DNA from: Adenanthera pavonina
Lineage: Eukaryota > Streptophyta > Magnoliopsida > Fabales > Fabaceae
Reading direction: 5' to 3'
DNA: 64,000 bases
Assembly: GCA_026686845.1 (NCBI GenBank)
Contig: JAIVEN010000012.1
Coordinates: 4,528,501 to 4,592,500 of the forward strand
Below are positions 1-11,407 of the stretch, piece by piece. Numbering within the stretch: position 1 is the first letter of the stretch; each line of letters starts with the position of its first letter. The notes beneath the pieces were generated by a model, which was not told where the DNA came from, did not search any database, and saw only the letters and a program-made list of their open reading frames with translations. Made by a program: the position numbers and the translations under genes.

Positions 1-576
1 ATCACGGCGTTCCTGTGGCGGTGCCGTACGATGGCTCTTCAACCCGATGATGATGAAGAAGTTCGCATGATATGTATTGTGAATGCTCGTGCCAAATTCA
101 ACCCTCCCTTGCCGGAGGGTTATTACGGCAATACCTTCGCATTTCCGGTGGCCGTGACCACCGCCGGGAAACTGTGTCGGAATCCATTGGGGTATGCTTT
201 AGAGTTAGTGAAGAAAGCGAAAGGTGACGTGACGGAGGAGTACATGCACTCTTTGGCCGATTTAATGGTGATTAAAGGACGGCCTCATTTCACGGTGGTG
301 AGATCGTATTTGGTGTCGGATGTGACTCGGGCGGGATTCGGTGATGTCGATTTTGGGTGGGGGAAGGCGGCGTATGGTGGTCCGGCGAAGGGAGGAGTGG
401 GAGCCATTCCTGGGGTGGCAAGCTTTTATATACCATTTAAGAATGCTCAAGGGCAAGAAGGCTTAGTGATACCTGTGTGTTTACCTGGAGAAGCCATGGA
501 GAGATTTGTGAAGGAGTTAGACAGCATGCCTAAGAGTTATCCTCAAAATTCCAGATTTATCACTTCTTCCTTATAA
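1..576 (+). CDS. BAHD acyltransferase, C-terminal part (alcohol acyltransferase type), 5' truncated by window edge
   Basis: The frame is open from base 1 and ends in a stop at 574-576, giving about 191 residues. The first residues read ITAFLWRCRT, which matches the conserved stretch of BAHD enzymes, so the real start lies outside the window; the ATG at 31 is internal. The family-defining DFGWG motif is at 349-363, followed by GGPAKGGVGAIPGVASFYIPF and a hydrophobic C-terminal part. The HXXXD catalytic motif would be upstream and is not seen. BAHD enzymes transfer acyl groups from acyl-CoA to alcohols or amines in the cytosol. The wording most resembles the benzyl alcohol O-benzoyltransferase / methanol anthraniloyltransferase clade, which makes volatile esters; the exact substrate is inference. 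No break is seen in this exon, so the gene may be functional. Confidence 0.93.
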   Translation: MTAFLWRCRTMALQPDDDEEVRMICIVNARAKFNPPLPEGYYGNTFAFPVAVTTAGKLCRNPLGYALELVKKAKGDVTEEYMHSLADLMVIKGRPHFTVVRSYLVSDVTRAGFGDVDFGWGKAAYGGPAKGGVGAIPGVASFYIPFKNAQGQEGLVIPVCLPGEAMERFVKELDSMPKSYPQNSRFITSSL

Positions 577-1740
577 CTAGATTTTTTAATACACACATAC
601 ATATATATATATATATATTGATAAAAATATGTGTGTGTGTGAATGTAAGACCTGGAATTTAAGGGTTAAGTCACATGACACAGCAAAAGACTCAACTTTG
701 TTGTACTATATTAGGCCTGAGTGTCCCTTTGGTAATTGGTATTGTAATTTCTTCAGTAGTCGCTGGGAGTAGTAATGTTTAAAGGGTTTGTAGGAGGTAT
801 TATATGTATTGAAATTTTGTGCTGCGATATTAAAAAATATAATGGTTTATCCCATTGTTCAATAATGATTACTTTCTCTCGTTACAAAGAGTTGTCACCG
901 AAAGTTAACTTTCTAGTAGTGAGGATCACAAAATTTTTTTTCTTAATCTCAAACAGGAAAAGAAAATTGAAAATAAAATGCTTACACAAAATAATTTTTT
1001 CTGCCAATATATGATACCCTCCACATCTGTTAGAGAAATTTATGTTTCACAATTGAAGGTATTTTACATATTACATAGTGTATTTAATTTTTTTTACTCA
1101 AAATGTCATTGAGAAATGGTAAAATTTAATTAATATTAAAAAATTTAATTTAGAGATCAATTATTTTAAATGAGAATAATTTAAAAAAAATAAAGTAACA
1201 TTCTTAATTAAAAGTATTTTATAAATTGAAATATAAGAAAGGAGTATAATAATTAAAAAGAAAAACTTAATGAGAGCTCTTTCAAATATATTATTGGTTG
1301 TAGCTAAGGTGAATGAAGTTTCTCGAAAATCAAGGGAAGCTTTTTGCAGTTATTGCTTGACATTTTCAATATTTATAAATTATAAATATATAATATGGAC
1401 AATTTGTCCTTGATCGTTGGAAATCTTGGTTAAGAAATTTCGGGGGCTATTTCTCTATGGTTGAACTTTAGCTCAAGTGGACACGCTCTTTTTAAGACAC
1501 GTCTTTTCTATCAGGGAAATTAGATGCTGGATCAACATCTCAAATTAATAATAAAATAGAATTTTTAACTAAAGATTAATAATAAAAATGGGAGACTAAA
1601 TTATAAAATTAAAAAAATAAATAATAAAAAATTCTACTTTGTTATTAGTTTGAAATATTGATCCCAAAATATGATTTCCCCTACCTATTTCTATTATATG
1701 TATGTGTGTGTGTACATATTGCCACAAGCTGTCCGAAGGT
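577..1740. repeat. 3' flank of the BAHD gene, copy 1 of a diverged local duplication
   Basis: This is AT-rich non-coding DNA with an (AT)n/(TG)n run at about 600-642 and no supportable gene. Blocks at about 710-735, 857-1000 and 1296-1480 recur in the same order at about 1745-1770, 2780-2980 and 3032-3240, with substitutions and indels. Shared landmarks are ttaggcct.agtgtcc, the stretch aagaaaattgaaaataaaat and gctatttctctatggtt. The small ORFs here are not conserved between the copies. Confidence 0.7.
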
Positions 1741-3260
1741 ATCATATTAGGCCTAGGTGTCCTTTGGCACGCGGTAAACGCACCCTAAACACTGTGAGAG
1801 TCACATTTTTTTAAAAGTAATATATATTTTGTATTATTAATTTACTTTTTTAATATTTATCATAATTATTATTTTAAAATAATTTTGTAACTTAAAAAAA
1901 GAAATGATAAATTATGTATAATCAGATAATTTTAAGATTATATATACAATGAAACCATTTATGTAATATATTAATTTTAAAAAAAATTATAAAAATATAT
2001 TAAAAACTTGTATTTTCAACACATTTATATAGGACATTGTATATTGATGATTTAAATAAAAAATTAAGATAGATCATCAAATTTTATAAAAATAAATCAA
2101 TATATATAGATATTATAAAAGTTATATGTTTAGCATACTTAAACAACTCTTGATGAATATTATATGTAAACTAAATAACAAAAATTAAATCTATATTTGA
2201 TCAAATATATTTTTATGATACCTAAATCTAAACAGTTTCATAAAAAATGGATTAACATGTATAATATAAATATTAAGTATCATCTTAAATTGCACACACT
2301 AAATACTTATTTATTTATTTTGTGTGTGGTGTTTACTATATGTATATATAAATAACGTGAGTACTGAATTTGTGTGTAGGGAGGGGGAGGGGCCAAATGT
2401 GGGTGTATATATATATATATTATATTACATTATCGGGTTGCAATATATTTTGTCTTATTTAAAATATAAATTATATTTAATTAATTACATAGAAATGAAG
2501 AAGCGCACTTTTACTTATTAAATATATAAGAAATATATATTATTTTCTAATAGAACTTTAATTAATGCATTGTATTTAAAATTTATTATTTTTTTATATT
2601 TAATCATAAATAATGACAAAATAAAAAAAAATTAAACTATAAAAATTATTACATAAGATTTATATTTTAGATAAAAATTATTTAAAAAAAATTATATTTT
2701 AAATTAAGAAATAATATAAAAGGTAAAAGTTAGGAGGAGGGCCTGCGCATCTCACATCTCCATGCCGTTGTCCATTAATGATTACTTCCTCTTGTTTTAC
2801 TCACATTACGAAAAAAAAAAGTCGATGTTCTAGTGACGATTCTCTTTAACAACGCTAAAAGATGTCGCAGAAAGTTAGCTTCTTAGTGAGAATCACAAAA
2901 TTTTATTTCTTAATCACAAGATTTCTTTGTCTGAAACAGGATAAGAAAATTGAAAATAAAATGCTTATCCAAAATAAAGTACGTATGATCGCCTCCTACG
3001 AGACCCAGATGCCTTCTTTTCGATAATTGACTGTAGACAAGGTGAATGGATATTTTTCTCGAAAGTAAAGGAGAACATCATGTCGTTATTAACTATTGTT
3101 TGAAATTTGCAATATTTGTAAATTACAAATATATAATTTGGACAATTTTCCTTGACGATTGGAAATTTTGGCTACGAAAATTCGTGGCTATTTCTCTATG
3201 GTTTTTTGTTTTTGGCCACCTCTACGTTTGAACTTTAGTTCACATTCAAAATAGTGGACA
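1741..3260. repeat. 3' flank duplication, copy 2, with an AT-rich insertion
   Basis: This is the second copy of the BAHD 3' flank, in the same order and orientation as copy 1. It is split by about 1 kb of very AT-rich sequence (about 1800-2740) that has no counterpart in copy 1. No BAHD coding sequence precedes it. The simplest reading is that a tandem BAHD copy was once here and lost its coding part, or that only the flank was duplicated. A simple repeat lies at 1697-1712. Confidence 0.65.
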
Positions 3261-3478
3261 TGTTTTTCTAATATATACATTTGTACACACACACATATAT
3301 TGTGTGTGTTTAGACTTTGGATTGCCGATGTCATTGATGTGTCACAAGCCCTAAAACTCAAGCGGAAGCCTTTTTATGAATGATATAGTTTTAATTGAGG
3401 ACTCAAAATAAAATGTCAACTCTAAACTTGAGTTATAGAGATATATTTTAAAATCAAAAGGCTTTCATTTGTAGAAAT

Positions 3479-3690
3479 AAAATGGAATATATGCATTATA
3501 AATTTAACAAGAGGTCAATTAGAAATGATTTAGAGGTAAAAATTGGAGAGTAAATAATTTCAGAAGTGTTAAAATTCAAGTATTTGGGGTCAATTTTACA
3601 GAATGATGGTAAAACTGATAGGGATGTTATGCATAGGATACAAACTGAGTGATTAAAGTGAAGAAAAATTTTATGAGTTATTTGTTGTAA
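3479..3690 (+). pseudogene. Fragment of a non-LTR retrotransposon reverse transcriptase (RTE-like), decayed
   Basis: Reading from 3479 in one frame gives KMEYMHYKFNKRS, then FKYLGSILQNDGK and RDVMHRIQT, interrupted by in-frame stops. This matches the thumb-proximal stretch of plant RTE-type LINE reverse transcriptases (family pattern: T-E-Y-M ... F-R-Y-L-G-S-I-L ... D-V-N-H-R-I-x-x-G-W-x-K-W-R). Stops fall where the family has W, so it is dead. No tail or TSD is visible. The identification rests on my memory of the family pattern, not on a search. Confidence 0.75.
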
Positions 3691-5475
3691 TAACCCTCAT
3701 GACATTTTTTGCATTGTGTGCAAAACCGGAGAAAACAAGACGAAGGAAGAATCAACGTGGAGGAAAAAGAGCTTCACGCTGCGGTTAGAAACAGGGCCGT
3801 TGTGGCGAGAGACAACTCCAGAATGACATTTTCTGGTTGAAAGCATGGTGTTGTGGCGAGCTTTCCTAGGGCCACGGTGGGAGTCAAGATTTTTGTTTAA
3901 ACCGAGATCATTTCAGACAAACAGAAAAGAAAGAAATGGAGGGAGCAGTGAGGAGCTTTGCTAAGGTTTGCAATTTCCGGTCTTTGGGAGTGATTTTTAG
4001 CCTCTTCAAGCTTGGATCTTGGTTGGTAAGTGATCTCTACTCTTCTCCATTTTTCTTCGGTTTTGAGTTGGGATTTTTCAGGTACAAGTTGGGATCTTTG
4101 GTTTTGACTAAATCCCACCGATTAAAATGGATGAAATGAGATTAATGGAGTGTGATGTGGTGTTTATGATGCTTGGGTATGAGTTTTGAAGGGATTATAC
4201 ATGATTTAAGCTTAACCCTAGGTTATTTTCTATTGAAGTATTTGGGAATCCAAAATGTATGGGATTGATTGGTGTTTAATTGGTCCCCTGGAGCTTTATG
4301 ATGCATGAAAGTAGTGTTGGAACCTTGGGTTAGGTCTATATGGTTGAATTATGGAATTTGGATGTTTGGATTGTATGTTAATTGAGGAATTATGACATTG
4401 TGAAGGTTATTTGGTTGACTGAAAGGGGTTCAAGTGTGCTAGACAACTCTAGAAGCTCGTGGAATTGTGTGTGTGTGGAATTGGCAACCTGAGGTAGCCG
4501 GGTGTTTGTATTGTTTGTTTTGTATATATATTATGTGGATATATATATATGTATATATGCATGTTTCAGTTCATACCACGATATAGATATGTGTGTGTAT
4601 GGTTTGTCTTTATATCATGGTATGCACAAGGTTAGACACATAGGGGATGATGATTATGATGATGATTAGAGATGATAATATTGATGTGACATGATATGAT
4701 GCATGCATAACATTGTGATACATAATGATGATTATATGATAATACGACATGAGTATCACCACATGACATTGTGAGATTGTCATATATGGTGGATTGGGTG
4801 GTGATGATGATATGATATACGATGATATGATATATGATAAGGGAGGATAAGGATGAGATCCCTATCGCTAAATCCTCCCTTATAGCCAGAGGAGCAAGGT
4901 GACAGTGGACTATATTTTCCCTAAATCACCGCCAATTCAAGGTGGTCTAGGAGAAGGAGAACCATGATCCGAACGATAGTGTAACCTTTGACCGAGTTGC
5001 ATTAGTGTAAAGTGAGTTTGGTGATGTCCCGGAATCAGTCATCACCGACTGTTGGAAGGGAATTACTTATACGAAATACCATGTTATGATGATAACTTGT
5101 GATTCTAGCTGTGTGTGAGGAAGACATGTATTCCATTTCATATTGCATTCATGAGATTGTATGAGTTATTTATATATGTGTTTGTTATTTTTCCTGGTTA
5201 CTGAGACTTTATCTCACACCCCTTTCCCATGAACTAACCTTTCAGGTAAAGGTTCTGGTACTAGTCTGGAGAAGACAAGGGAGTAGCATCAGCCGTGAGA
5301 ATACTAGTTCTATGTAGTATATAATTATTTGGATATGTACTTTGTGCAAGTAGGATAGATGGCTTGTAAACTAAGTGGTGACATTGATATTGTTATTGTA
5401 ATGGAATTTACTAACTGACAAATCATAGGGATAATTCTAACCATGATATAAGGATGTCTTTGAACCCACAGGTAA
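3684..5475 (+). mobile_element. Probable LTR-derived segment (Gypsy-like), ends not resolved
   Basis: This stretch is clearly richer in G and C than its surroundings and has no gene. It begins with tgtaataaccctcatgac, a typical plant LTR opening. It carries a long GAT/ATG-rich stretch (about 4640-4850), then ctgagactttatctcacaccc followed by a GGTAAAG-type stretch (about 5200-5260), an arrangement I associate with Gypsy LTRs. I could not find a matching 5-bp TSD or a second copy, so this is a resemblance only. The ORFs at 3897-4139 are short and in conflict on the two strands. Confidence 0.35.
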
Positions 5476-5714
5476 GTAACTAATTCAAGTTCAAATTAAA
5501 ATTGTTATCAGATCATTTAAAATAATTTTAAACTTTGAATATATTTATATATTGAGTAATCTATTGTAATTAAAAAAAAAATAACAACAAAAGATTTGGG
5601 CATGAGGTACTACTTTGTATAAAGTTTGACCTTTTTTTTTTATGAAAAAAATGAGAGGAACTAAATCTCAAATTACATAGAAAAACTAGTGGTAACTAGA
5701 ACTCCGGGTGCATC

Positions 5715-6461
5715 ATAAAGTATAAGAGTTCTCACGCAAGGGGAACTATATCAAAGAAAGTGAAATGAGATTCACTAAATCTGTCATATTTAGCTAGCAT
5801 ATCAACAGGACAATTGACCTCTCTTGAAGCATAAGAGATTTTGATATCCCAGTCTCTATCAAGCAATTTGAGAGCCATATATGCAATAGATGGGAGACAT
5901 TCATTAGTTGACCTTTCCCGTAAGATCTTGACAGTGGACCAGGAGTCGGATTCAACTATGACTTTCTTTAAGCCAATATCCCATCATACTTTCATAGCAT
6001 CAACAACTCCCCAAATTTCTGTTTCATTAATGGAACAACACCCCATGAATCTGGTAAAGCCTCCAAGCCAATATCCTTCATGATCTCTAATCACACCCGC
6101 ACAAGTAGCTTTATCACCTGTCACTGCAACTGATCCATCACTATTCAACTTATACCATCTCACATGTAGTGGTTGCCAACGATTGTTGATAGTAGGAAAC
6201 TTCAAAATTTGAAAAGGTTCAGATTCTTGGAAATTCATACAAAAGTTTGAATAAAGCATTATGATAGTTTGAGCAAGATTGCGTGGTCTAGCAAAATTCT
6301 CATAAAAAACATTGTTATTTCTCCAGTTCTATAACTTCCATATTGTGACACCCCACACAAGACTCCAATCTCCATTATGTCTTGTGCCCATATCTTCGGA
6401 CAAGTTGAGTAGCACCCAATCCTTTAGAGAGTATCTGTAAAAGCGGCTCCTAGTATACTCG
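5715..6461 (-). pseudogene. LINE ORF2, C-terminal RNase H (RVT_3 type), broken
   Basis: After the MITE the LINE reading frame continues (WVLLNLSED ... WSLVWGVTIWKL) and enters an RNase H domain. WYKLNSDGSV, AGVIRDHEGYWLGGF and INETEIWGVVDAMK lie at 6259-5984. After a stop come KVIVESDS and an end near VDMLAKYDRFSESHF. The three acidic positions expected in this family (D of NSDG, E of ETE, D of ESDS) are still present. The single stop after DAMKV and the change of W to stop in the upstream part break it. This domain removes RNA from the RNA-DNA hybrid during copying. Confidence 0.88.
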
Positions 6462-8577
6462 TAGAGTTGGCAATCCGGGCCGGGCCAAAAAGCCTGGATT
6501 GCCAAACAAGCTTGGCTTATAAAGCTCGAGTTTGTATGTCACGTGCCGGTCCACGGGCTCATATTTTTTAAAAAAATATTTGTTAGATAAGCTAGCTTCC
6601 CAAAAGGGGGAGTGAATTAGGAAGATTAAAATTTTCTGCAAAAGTCAAGCATATAATAAAGAGAAAGAAGACTATATAACAGAGTACAATATAATAGCAA
6701 TGTAAGAGCAGAAAGGAGAAGGATTGACACAGATGTTTATCCTGGTTTGGTTTCTCTATTTTGACCTACGTCCAGTCCCCAAGCAACTACTTGAGATTTT
6801 CAACTATCTTGCAAGAATTTAGTGGGCTTCTTACAATTGCCTCAGTACAGCTTTGATGCTCTGTTCTTAGAGCTTACAAGTTCTTTTTCTGCAATCTAGC
6901 CAAGTGCTTCCCAAATCCCTTGTGATATTCCCTCACAAGAAAATCTTTCTTCCAGATAAAGATAAGATTGATTACAAAGAATGAATTCTCTAATTTAGAG
7001 TGTATATGAAAGTTGAAGTGCAAAAGACTGAAGTATGAGAGTAAAAGACTTTGAGTTGAGAATTTGACAGAGTTTCAGTATATCAATGTTAAAATCGTTA
7101 CCCACAACTTCAAGTGATGTTATATTTATAAATTTAGGTCTAAACTATACGTTAAAGACAAAATTTATCCGTTGGAGAAGTTACCCAATGGTTACTCTGA
7201 AAAACTATCCGTTCACCAACCGTATTTAGTGCTTCTGACATTCAAAGTTCGAATTTTGATTGGTCAACAGACGAATTTCGTAGAGACCAAAAGCTAAAAA
7301 CTTCAACATTAAATTTAAAAGTTCGTCTGTTGTAAAGCAAAGTTCAAATTTTCATCATTGAGAAATTTATTTGTGTTGGAACATACAAATTTTCAAGTTA
7401 AAAACTTCTTCTTAAAAGTGTGAACAGTAGTCCTAAATTGCTACAGTGCCTTCAAAGTTTTAATTTTGGTGCCCAAAATTCGCTGTCAGTGGGCAGCTCA
7501 ATGAGGCACAATAGTTCATCTTTTCGAAATTTGAATTTTCACGATTCAAAATTTGTTTGTCAGAGAGAACTCTTATCAGACTTAGTTCAAAATTCAAATT
7601 TCTAAATACCAATATTCGTATGACAACAGATTGTCATAACAGACTTGTAAGCTTTGTTTCTAAAATTCAAATTTTGAATATCAAAGTTCGTCTGTCAGTG
7701 GGCTATCTTGGAACTCTTTTTAAACTTTGTTTTTAGATGAACTTTGACATATCCTCAGACGAATTTTTCATTTTCATGAATTATGTTTTATTAGAAATTC
7801 GAATTTTCAAAAGCTCAAGTTCGTCTGTCAGATAAGACTCTTATCAGACTTGATTCAAAGTTTGAATTTTTGAAGTTAAAGTTCGTCTGTCAGAGAAGAC
7901 TTTTTTCAGACTTGTTCATTTTCAATTCGAAATTCGAATTTTCAAGGCCAAAGTTTGAATTTTTAAAACAACATATCAGTATTAACCTTTCAAAGTTCGT
8001 CTTTAGATTGGTGTTTTTCAAATTTTCCATGAATTAACATAAAATCATAGTTTTAAAACATCTTTTTATCAACTCAAAGTCTTTTACTCAATTTAAACAC
8101 AGTTAGAGATTCTACATCTATTCTTGTGCTAGTTTTTCTTGAATTTCTTCACTTGAGATCTTTTGTATACCTTTGATATCTTCTCTCCAAACTCTTGATG
8201 GTTGGTTTGGAATCATCAAAATACTTGATTCAACAATATTTTTTGTTTTTTTTCAAAAAAATTTTCATATAATTTTTTTAAATTAATACAACTAATTATC
8301 ATTATCATTAACAAAAAATCAACATAATATTTAAATTTTACAATTTACACATCATTAATTAATAAAATAGTATATTTTTTAATATTTTAAACAAAAAAAA
8401 GAAAAAGAAAAAAGGGAAAACGGGCCAATTAGGCCAACCCGCCACGAGCCGAGTCTAAACGGGCCGAGCCTAAAAGGCCTGTTTTTCCTTCCGGTTTCTA
8501 ATTTTAAAACCCGACTTGCTCATTTTATCGAACTATTTGGGCTGGCCTGTCAAACCTAACCCATATTACCGGCTCTA
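6462..8577. mobile_element. hAT-type MITE (about 456 bp without its nested LTR), 8-bp TSD
   Basis: The ends are TAGAGTTGGCAATCCGGGCC on the left and, on the opposite strand, TAGAGCCGGTAATATGGGTT on the right, an imperfect terminal inverted repeat of the plant hAT type. Flanks are tatactcg (6454-6461) and catactcg (8578-8585), an 8-bp duplication with one mismatch. Joining the flanks restores the LINE sequence. The interior is rich in GGGCC/GGCCC words, typical of these elements, and codes for nothing. A solo LTR lies inside at 6581-8235. Confidence 0.87.
6581..8235 (-). mobile_element. Solo LTR of the same family as 9778-11402, inverted, 1655 bp, TSD ATATT
   Basis: On the minus strand it begins TGTTGAATCAAGTATTTTG and ends with AGCTTATCTAACA. 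Both ends and the inner word ggggactggacgtaggtc match the LTR at 9778-11402. The TSD atatt is exact at 6576-6580 and 8236-8240. It is nested in the hAT MITE, so it is younger than the MITE. Its middle part (about 7240-8010) carries repeated gttcgtctgtcag words instead of the palindromes seen in the other copy. The ORF at 7420-7605 is not a gene. Confidence 0.92.
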
Positions 8578-8585
8578 CATACTCG

Positions 8586-9772
8586 AATAAGAGATCCTCC
8601 TAAACTTCTTTGGCATGGACACAATATCTGAATACATGAAGGGCATCCTCTACCATTTGAGGACAATTTATACAACATGGGCTACAATTAGCCCACTTAC
8701 TCCTTTTGTTTGTAAGGAGTTTATCATGAGAAAGAAGCCAAATTAAAGTCCTAATCCACTTAGTCCCATTCCATCTCCATATCTTTTTCCATAAAACATT
8801 ATTATTGGAAGGACAACTAGAGAGTAATAACAACTTTTAATATCAAAATCCCCTTTGGTGTTATTATGCCAAGCCAAATTATTGTGTTGTAAATTAGAGT
8901 TTGGAGGGATTGTACCTGTCAGACGCATTATAACTTTATGTGGCAAGTATTCAATAATTTTGCTAAAGTCGCACATGCCATTAGAGTTCACCCACTGACT
9001 TACCTTGGAATCCAAAAGCTTAAATGAGATATCCTTTTTGACAATGCCCATAAAGTTGGATTTGTCAAGTAGCCAAATGTCTTTGAAGTAAGGAACCGTT
9101 TCTCCATCTTTGATTCTCTAGCTCGAGCCTCCATAGATTAGCTCCTTTTGCTCAGCAATGGAAGACCATAAAGGCAGTCTCCTTTCTTGGCACAAATAAT
9201 GCCATTTCTATGACTTGGTTCAAGATATTTCTTTTTTAACACGTCAATCCAGAGGCCTCCTCCTTCATTGATTAATTTCCATGTCAATTTGGCCATGCAA
9301 GCTTGATTTAGTTGTTCAAGTTTTTGTAATCCAAGTCCCCATTGCTTCTTGGGGAGAGAAAACGTATCCCAATTAACAAGGTGGATTCTCCTCTTGGTAG
9401 TAGTATCTCCCCAAATAAAGTTTCTTTCTAATTGTTCAAGCTTTTTACACATAGAGGATGGAAGTTTTGAAACAAACATAAAGTACATTGGACAGATTGG
9501 TAAGGGTAATTCTACCCACCATTGATAAGCTCGAGACTTTCCAGTTAGACAATTTCCTCCTTATCTTGTCAATAATGTAATGAAAAGTTTGAGCACTTTT
9601 TCGGCCACGATGCATGGGAACTCCAAGGTAAGTGCCCAAATTTGAGGAGATTTTCAAATTGACCCTTATAGCAAGACTACTCCTCTATATCTGGCTCACA
9701 TTCTTGGAAAAGAAAATGGATGATTTTGCAACATTGACTTTTTGACTAGATGAGTTACAAAATAAGTCTACA
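8586..9772 (-). pseudogene. LINE ORF2, reverse transcriptase C-terminal part and zf-RVT, broken
   Basis: This is the continuation of the reverse transcriptase after the solo LTR: the frame resumes with CVDLFCNSSSQKVN and AKSSIFFSKN, exactly what follows the catalytic box in this family. Then come TYLGVPMHRGRKS (9657-9445), MCKKLEQLERNFIWGD and HLVNWDTFSLPKKQWGLGLQ (9488-9138), and WNGTKWIRTLIWLLSHDKLL with a cysteine-rich zf-RVT end ending in DALHVFRYC (8833-8600). Each segment is in a different frame, so this part is dead. Confidence 0.9.
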
Positions 9773-9777
9773 CAAGA

Positions 9778-11402
9778 TGTTAATTCAAATGTTTTGATGA
9801 TTATAAAATAAATGAGTTTAGAAATCCAATATCAAAGGAATACAAGAGAAATAAAAAACAAAGTTGGAGTTTCCTGAAGAATGAAGAGCTGTTACACATG
9901 CTTTAAGAAATTATTTGTAAAAGAAGGTAGTTGAGCTTTGAATTTCAATTAACCCAATATTAAATGAGATAACTAATTGAATAATTAATTATTGGCTCAT
10001 GATTTCAAAATGGTTTTCATGAAAAGAAGTATTTTATGAGGATAAAGCTTCAATGTCAAAATGATTCTAAGTATTCAATTGGTTTTCATGAACATGTTTT
10101 AGTTTATGGGGATAGTTTCTAAGTGCTTATCCTATTTTCAAGAAAATATTTTGCCTTATTAGTATAACCAATGAAGATTATGGGGATAAAGACTCAATCT
10201 CAAAACTTTTCCAAAGTCCATTCTTCAATTTCATGAAAAGGGATTGAGGTTATTTGCATAACATAACTTGAAGACTAAGATCTCAAGAGGTTATCCTGAT
10301 AAGATAGGCACCTTATTTGCATAATGAAGTGAACTGTGAAAAAAAGTGGTATTATACAGTCCGTTATTAGCATAACTTAGGGAGGTTATCCTCATAACGT
10401 GTGTCATAGAGCACTAGGACTCCTCAAGTAAACATGTTATCCACATAACCAAGGGAGGTTATCCGCATAACCTATATTTTAGAATACTTGAACTTTCCTC
10501 GGGTAAACAAGTTATCCGTATAATCTTGGGAGGTTATCCTGATAACCAAAGTTTCACAAAAATTCAGTTTGAGAAAAACTTGATATTATCCTAATAACTG
10601 AGTGGTTTTCATGAAAATAATTTTGAGCTAAAACTTAGTTATTCTGGGTAGTACGTTATCCGTATAACCTACCTAGGTTATTCGCATAATGAAAAGCTCT
10701 ATGTTGAAAACAAAGGCAAGCAGTTACACATTATTTGCATAACCTGAGGAGGTTATCCGCATAACCTCTGTCAGATACATTTAATGTGGTAGATGAACAG
10801 CTATTTTACTGAGAGTAACGGCTAATCTTTGTTTCCAACGGATAGTTCTGCCCTAAAACTATAAATAGGACCTTATTTAAGTTGTTGGGTAATGAGAAAA
10901 ACAATATACACGCCAAAACTCTGCTGATTCATTTATTGATTCATTCAAAGCTTACCTACCCTCTGTTTTACTCATTCATTGTATCTTAACTTTTATATTT
11001 ACTTTTTTGAGAGAGTTTTCATTCTGTAACTATCTACACACTTGTAGAGAGTACTTAGTGTGAGATTACACTAAAGGAGATAGTCTTACTCTTGAGTGAG
11101 AAGAGTGAAAGAACTTGTTTCAGTCCAAAGTTCAGGCTGGTGTTGTACTTCGGTCATTGTAAGAACCCATTCAAATCTTGCAAGAGATAGTGGAAAAATC
11201 TTAAGTAGTGGCTTGGGGACTGGACGTAGGTCAAGTGGAATAGACCAAACTAAGATAAATTACTAAGTTCTCTTCCCTTTACTCTTTACTTCTTATACTC
11301 TATTTTTAGTTACCTTTTTAGTATCACTATTGTATTTTGTCTTTATAGAAAAATTTCAATCATCCCAATTCACCCCCTCTTAGGAAGCCAGCTGAGCTAA
11401 CA
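9778..11402 (+). mobile_element. Solo LTR (probably Copia, possibly SIRE lineage), 1625 bp, TSD CAAGA
   Basis: It starts TGTTAATTCAAATG and ends with GAGCTAACA. The 5-bp duplication caaga is exact on both sides (9773-9777 and 11403-11407). Removing the LTR and one TSD restores the LINE reading frame (KMSC-VDLF), which proves both ends. A TATA box (ctataaatag) is at about 10859-10868. Near the 3' side it has ggggactggacgtaggtcaa and aattcaccccctcttagg, typical of plant Copia LTRs. It has no internal region, so it is a solo LTR left by recombination. Between about 10260 and 10770 it holds repeated ggttatccgcataacc-type palindromes. Confidence 0.93.
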
Positions 11403-11407
11403 CAAGA

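Noticed and set aside
10260..10770. Regularly spaced palindromic repeats that could suggest a CRISPR array
   Set aside because: Spacing and units are variable, the host is a plant, and the array lies wholly inside an LTR.
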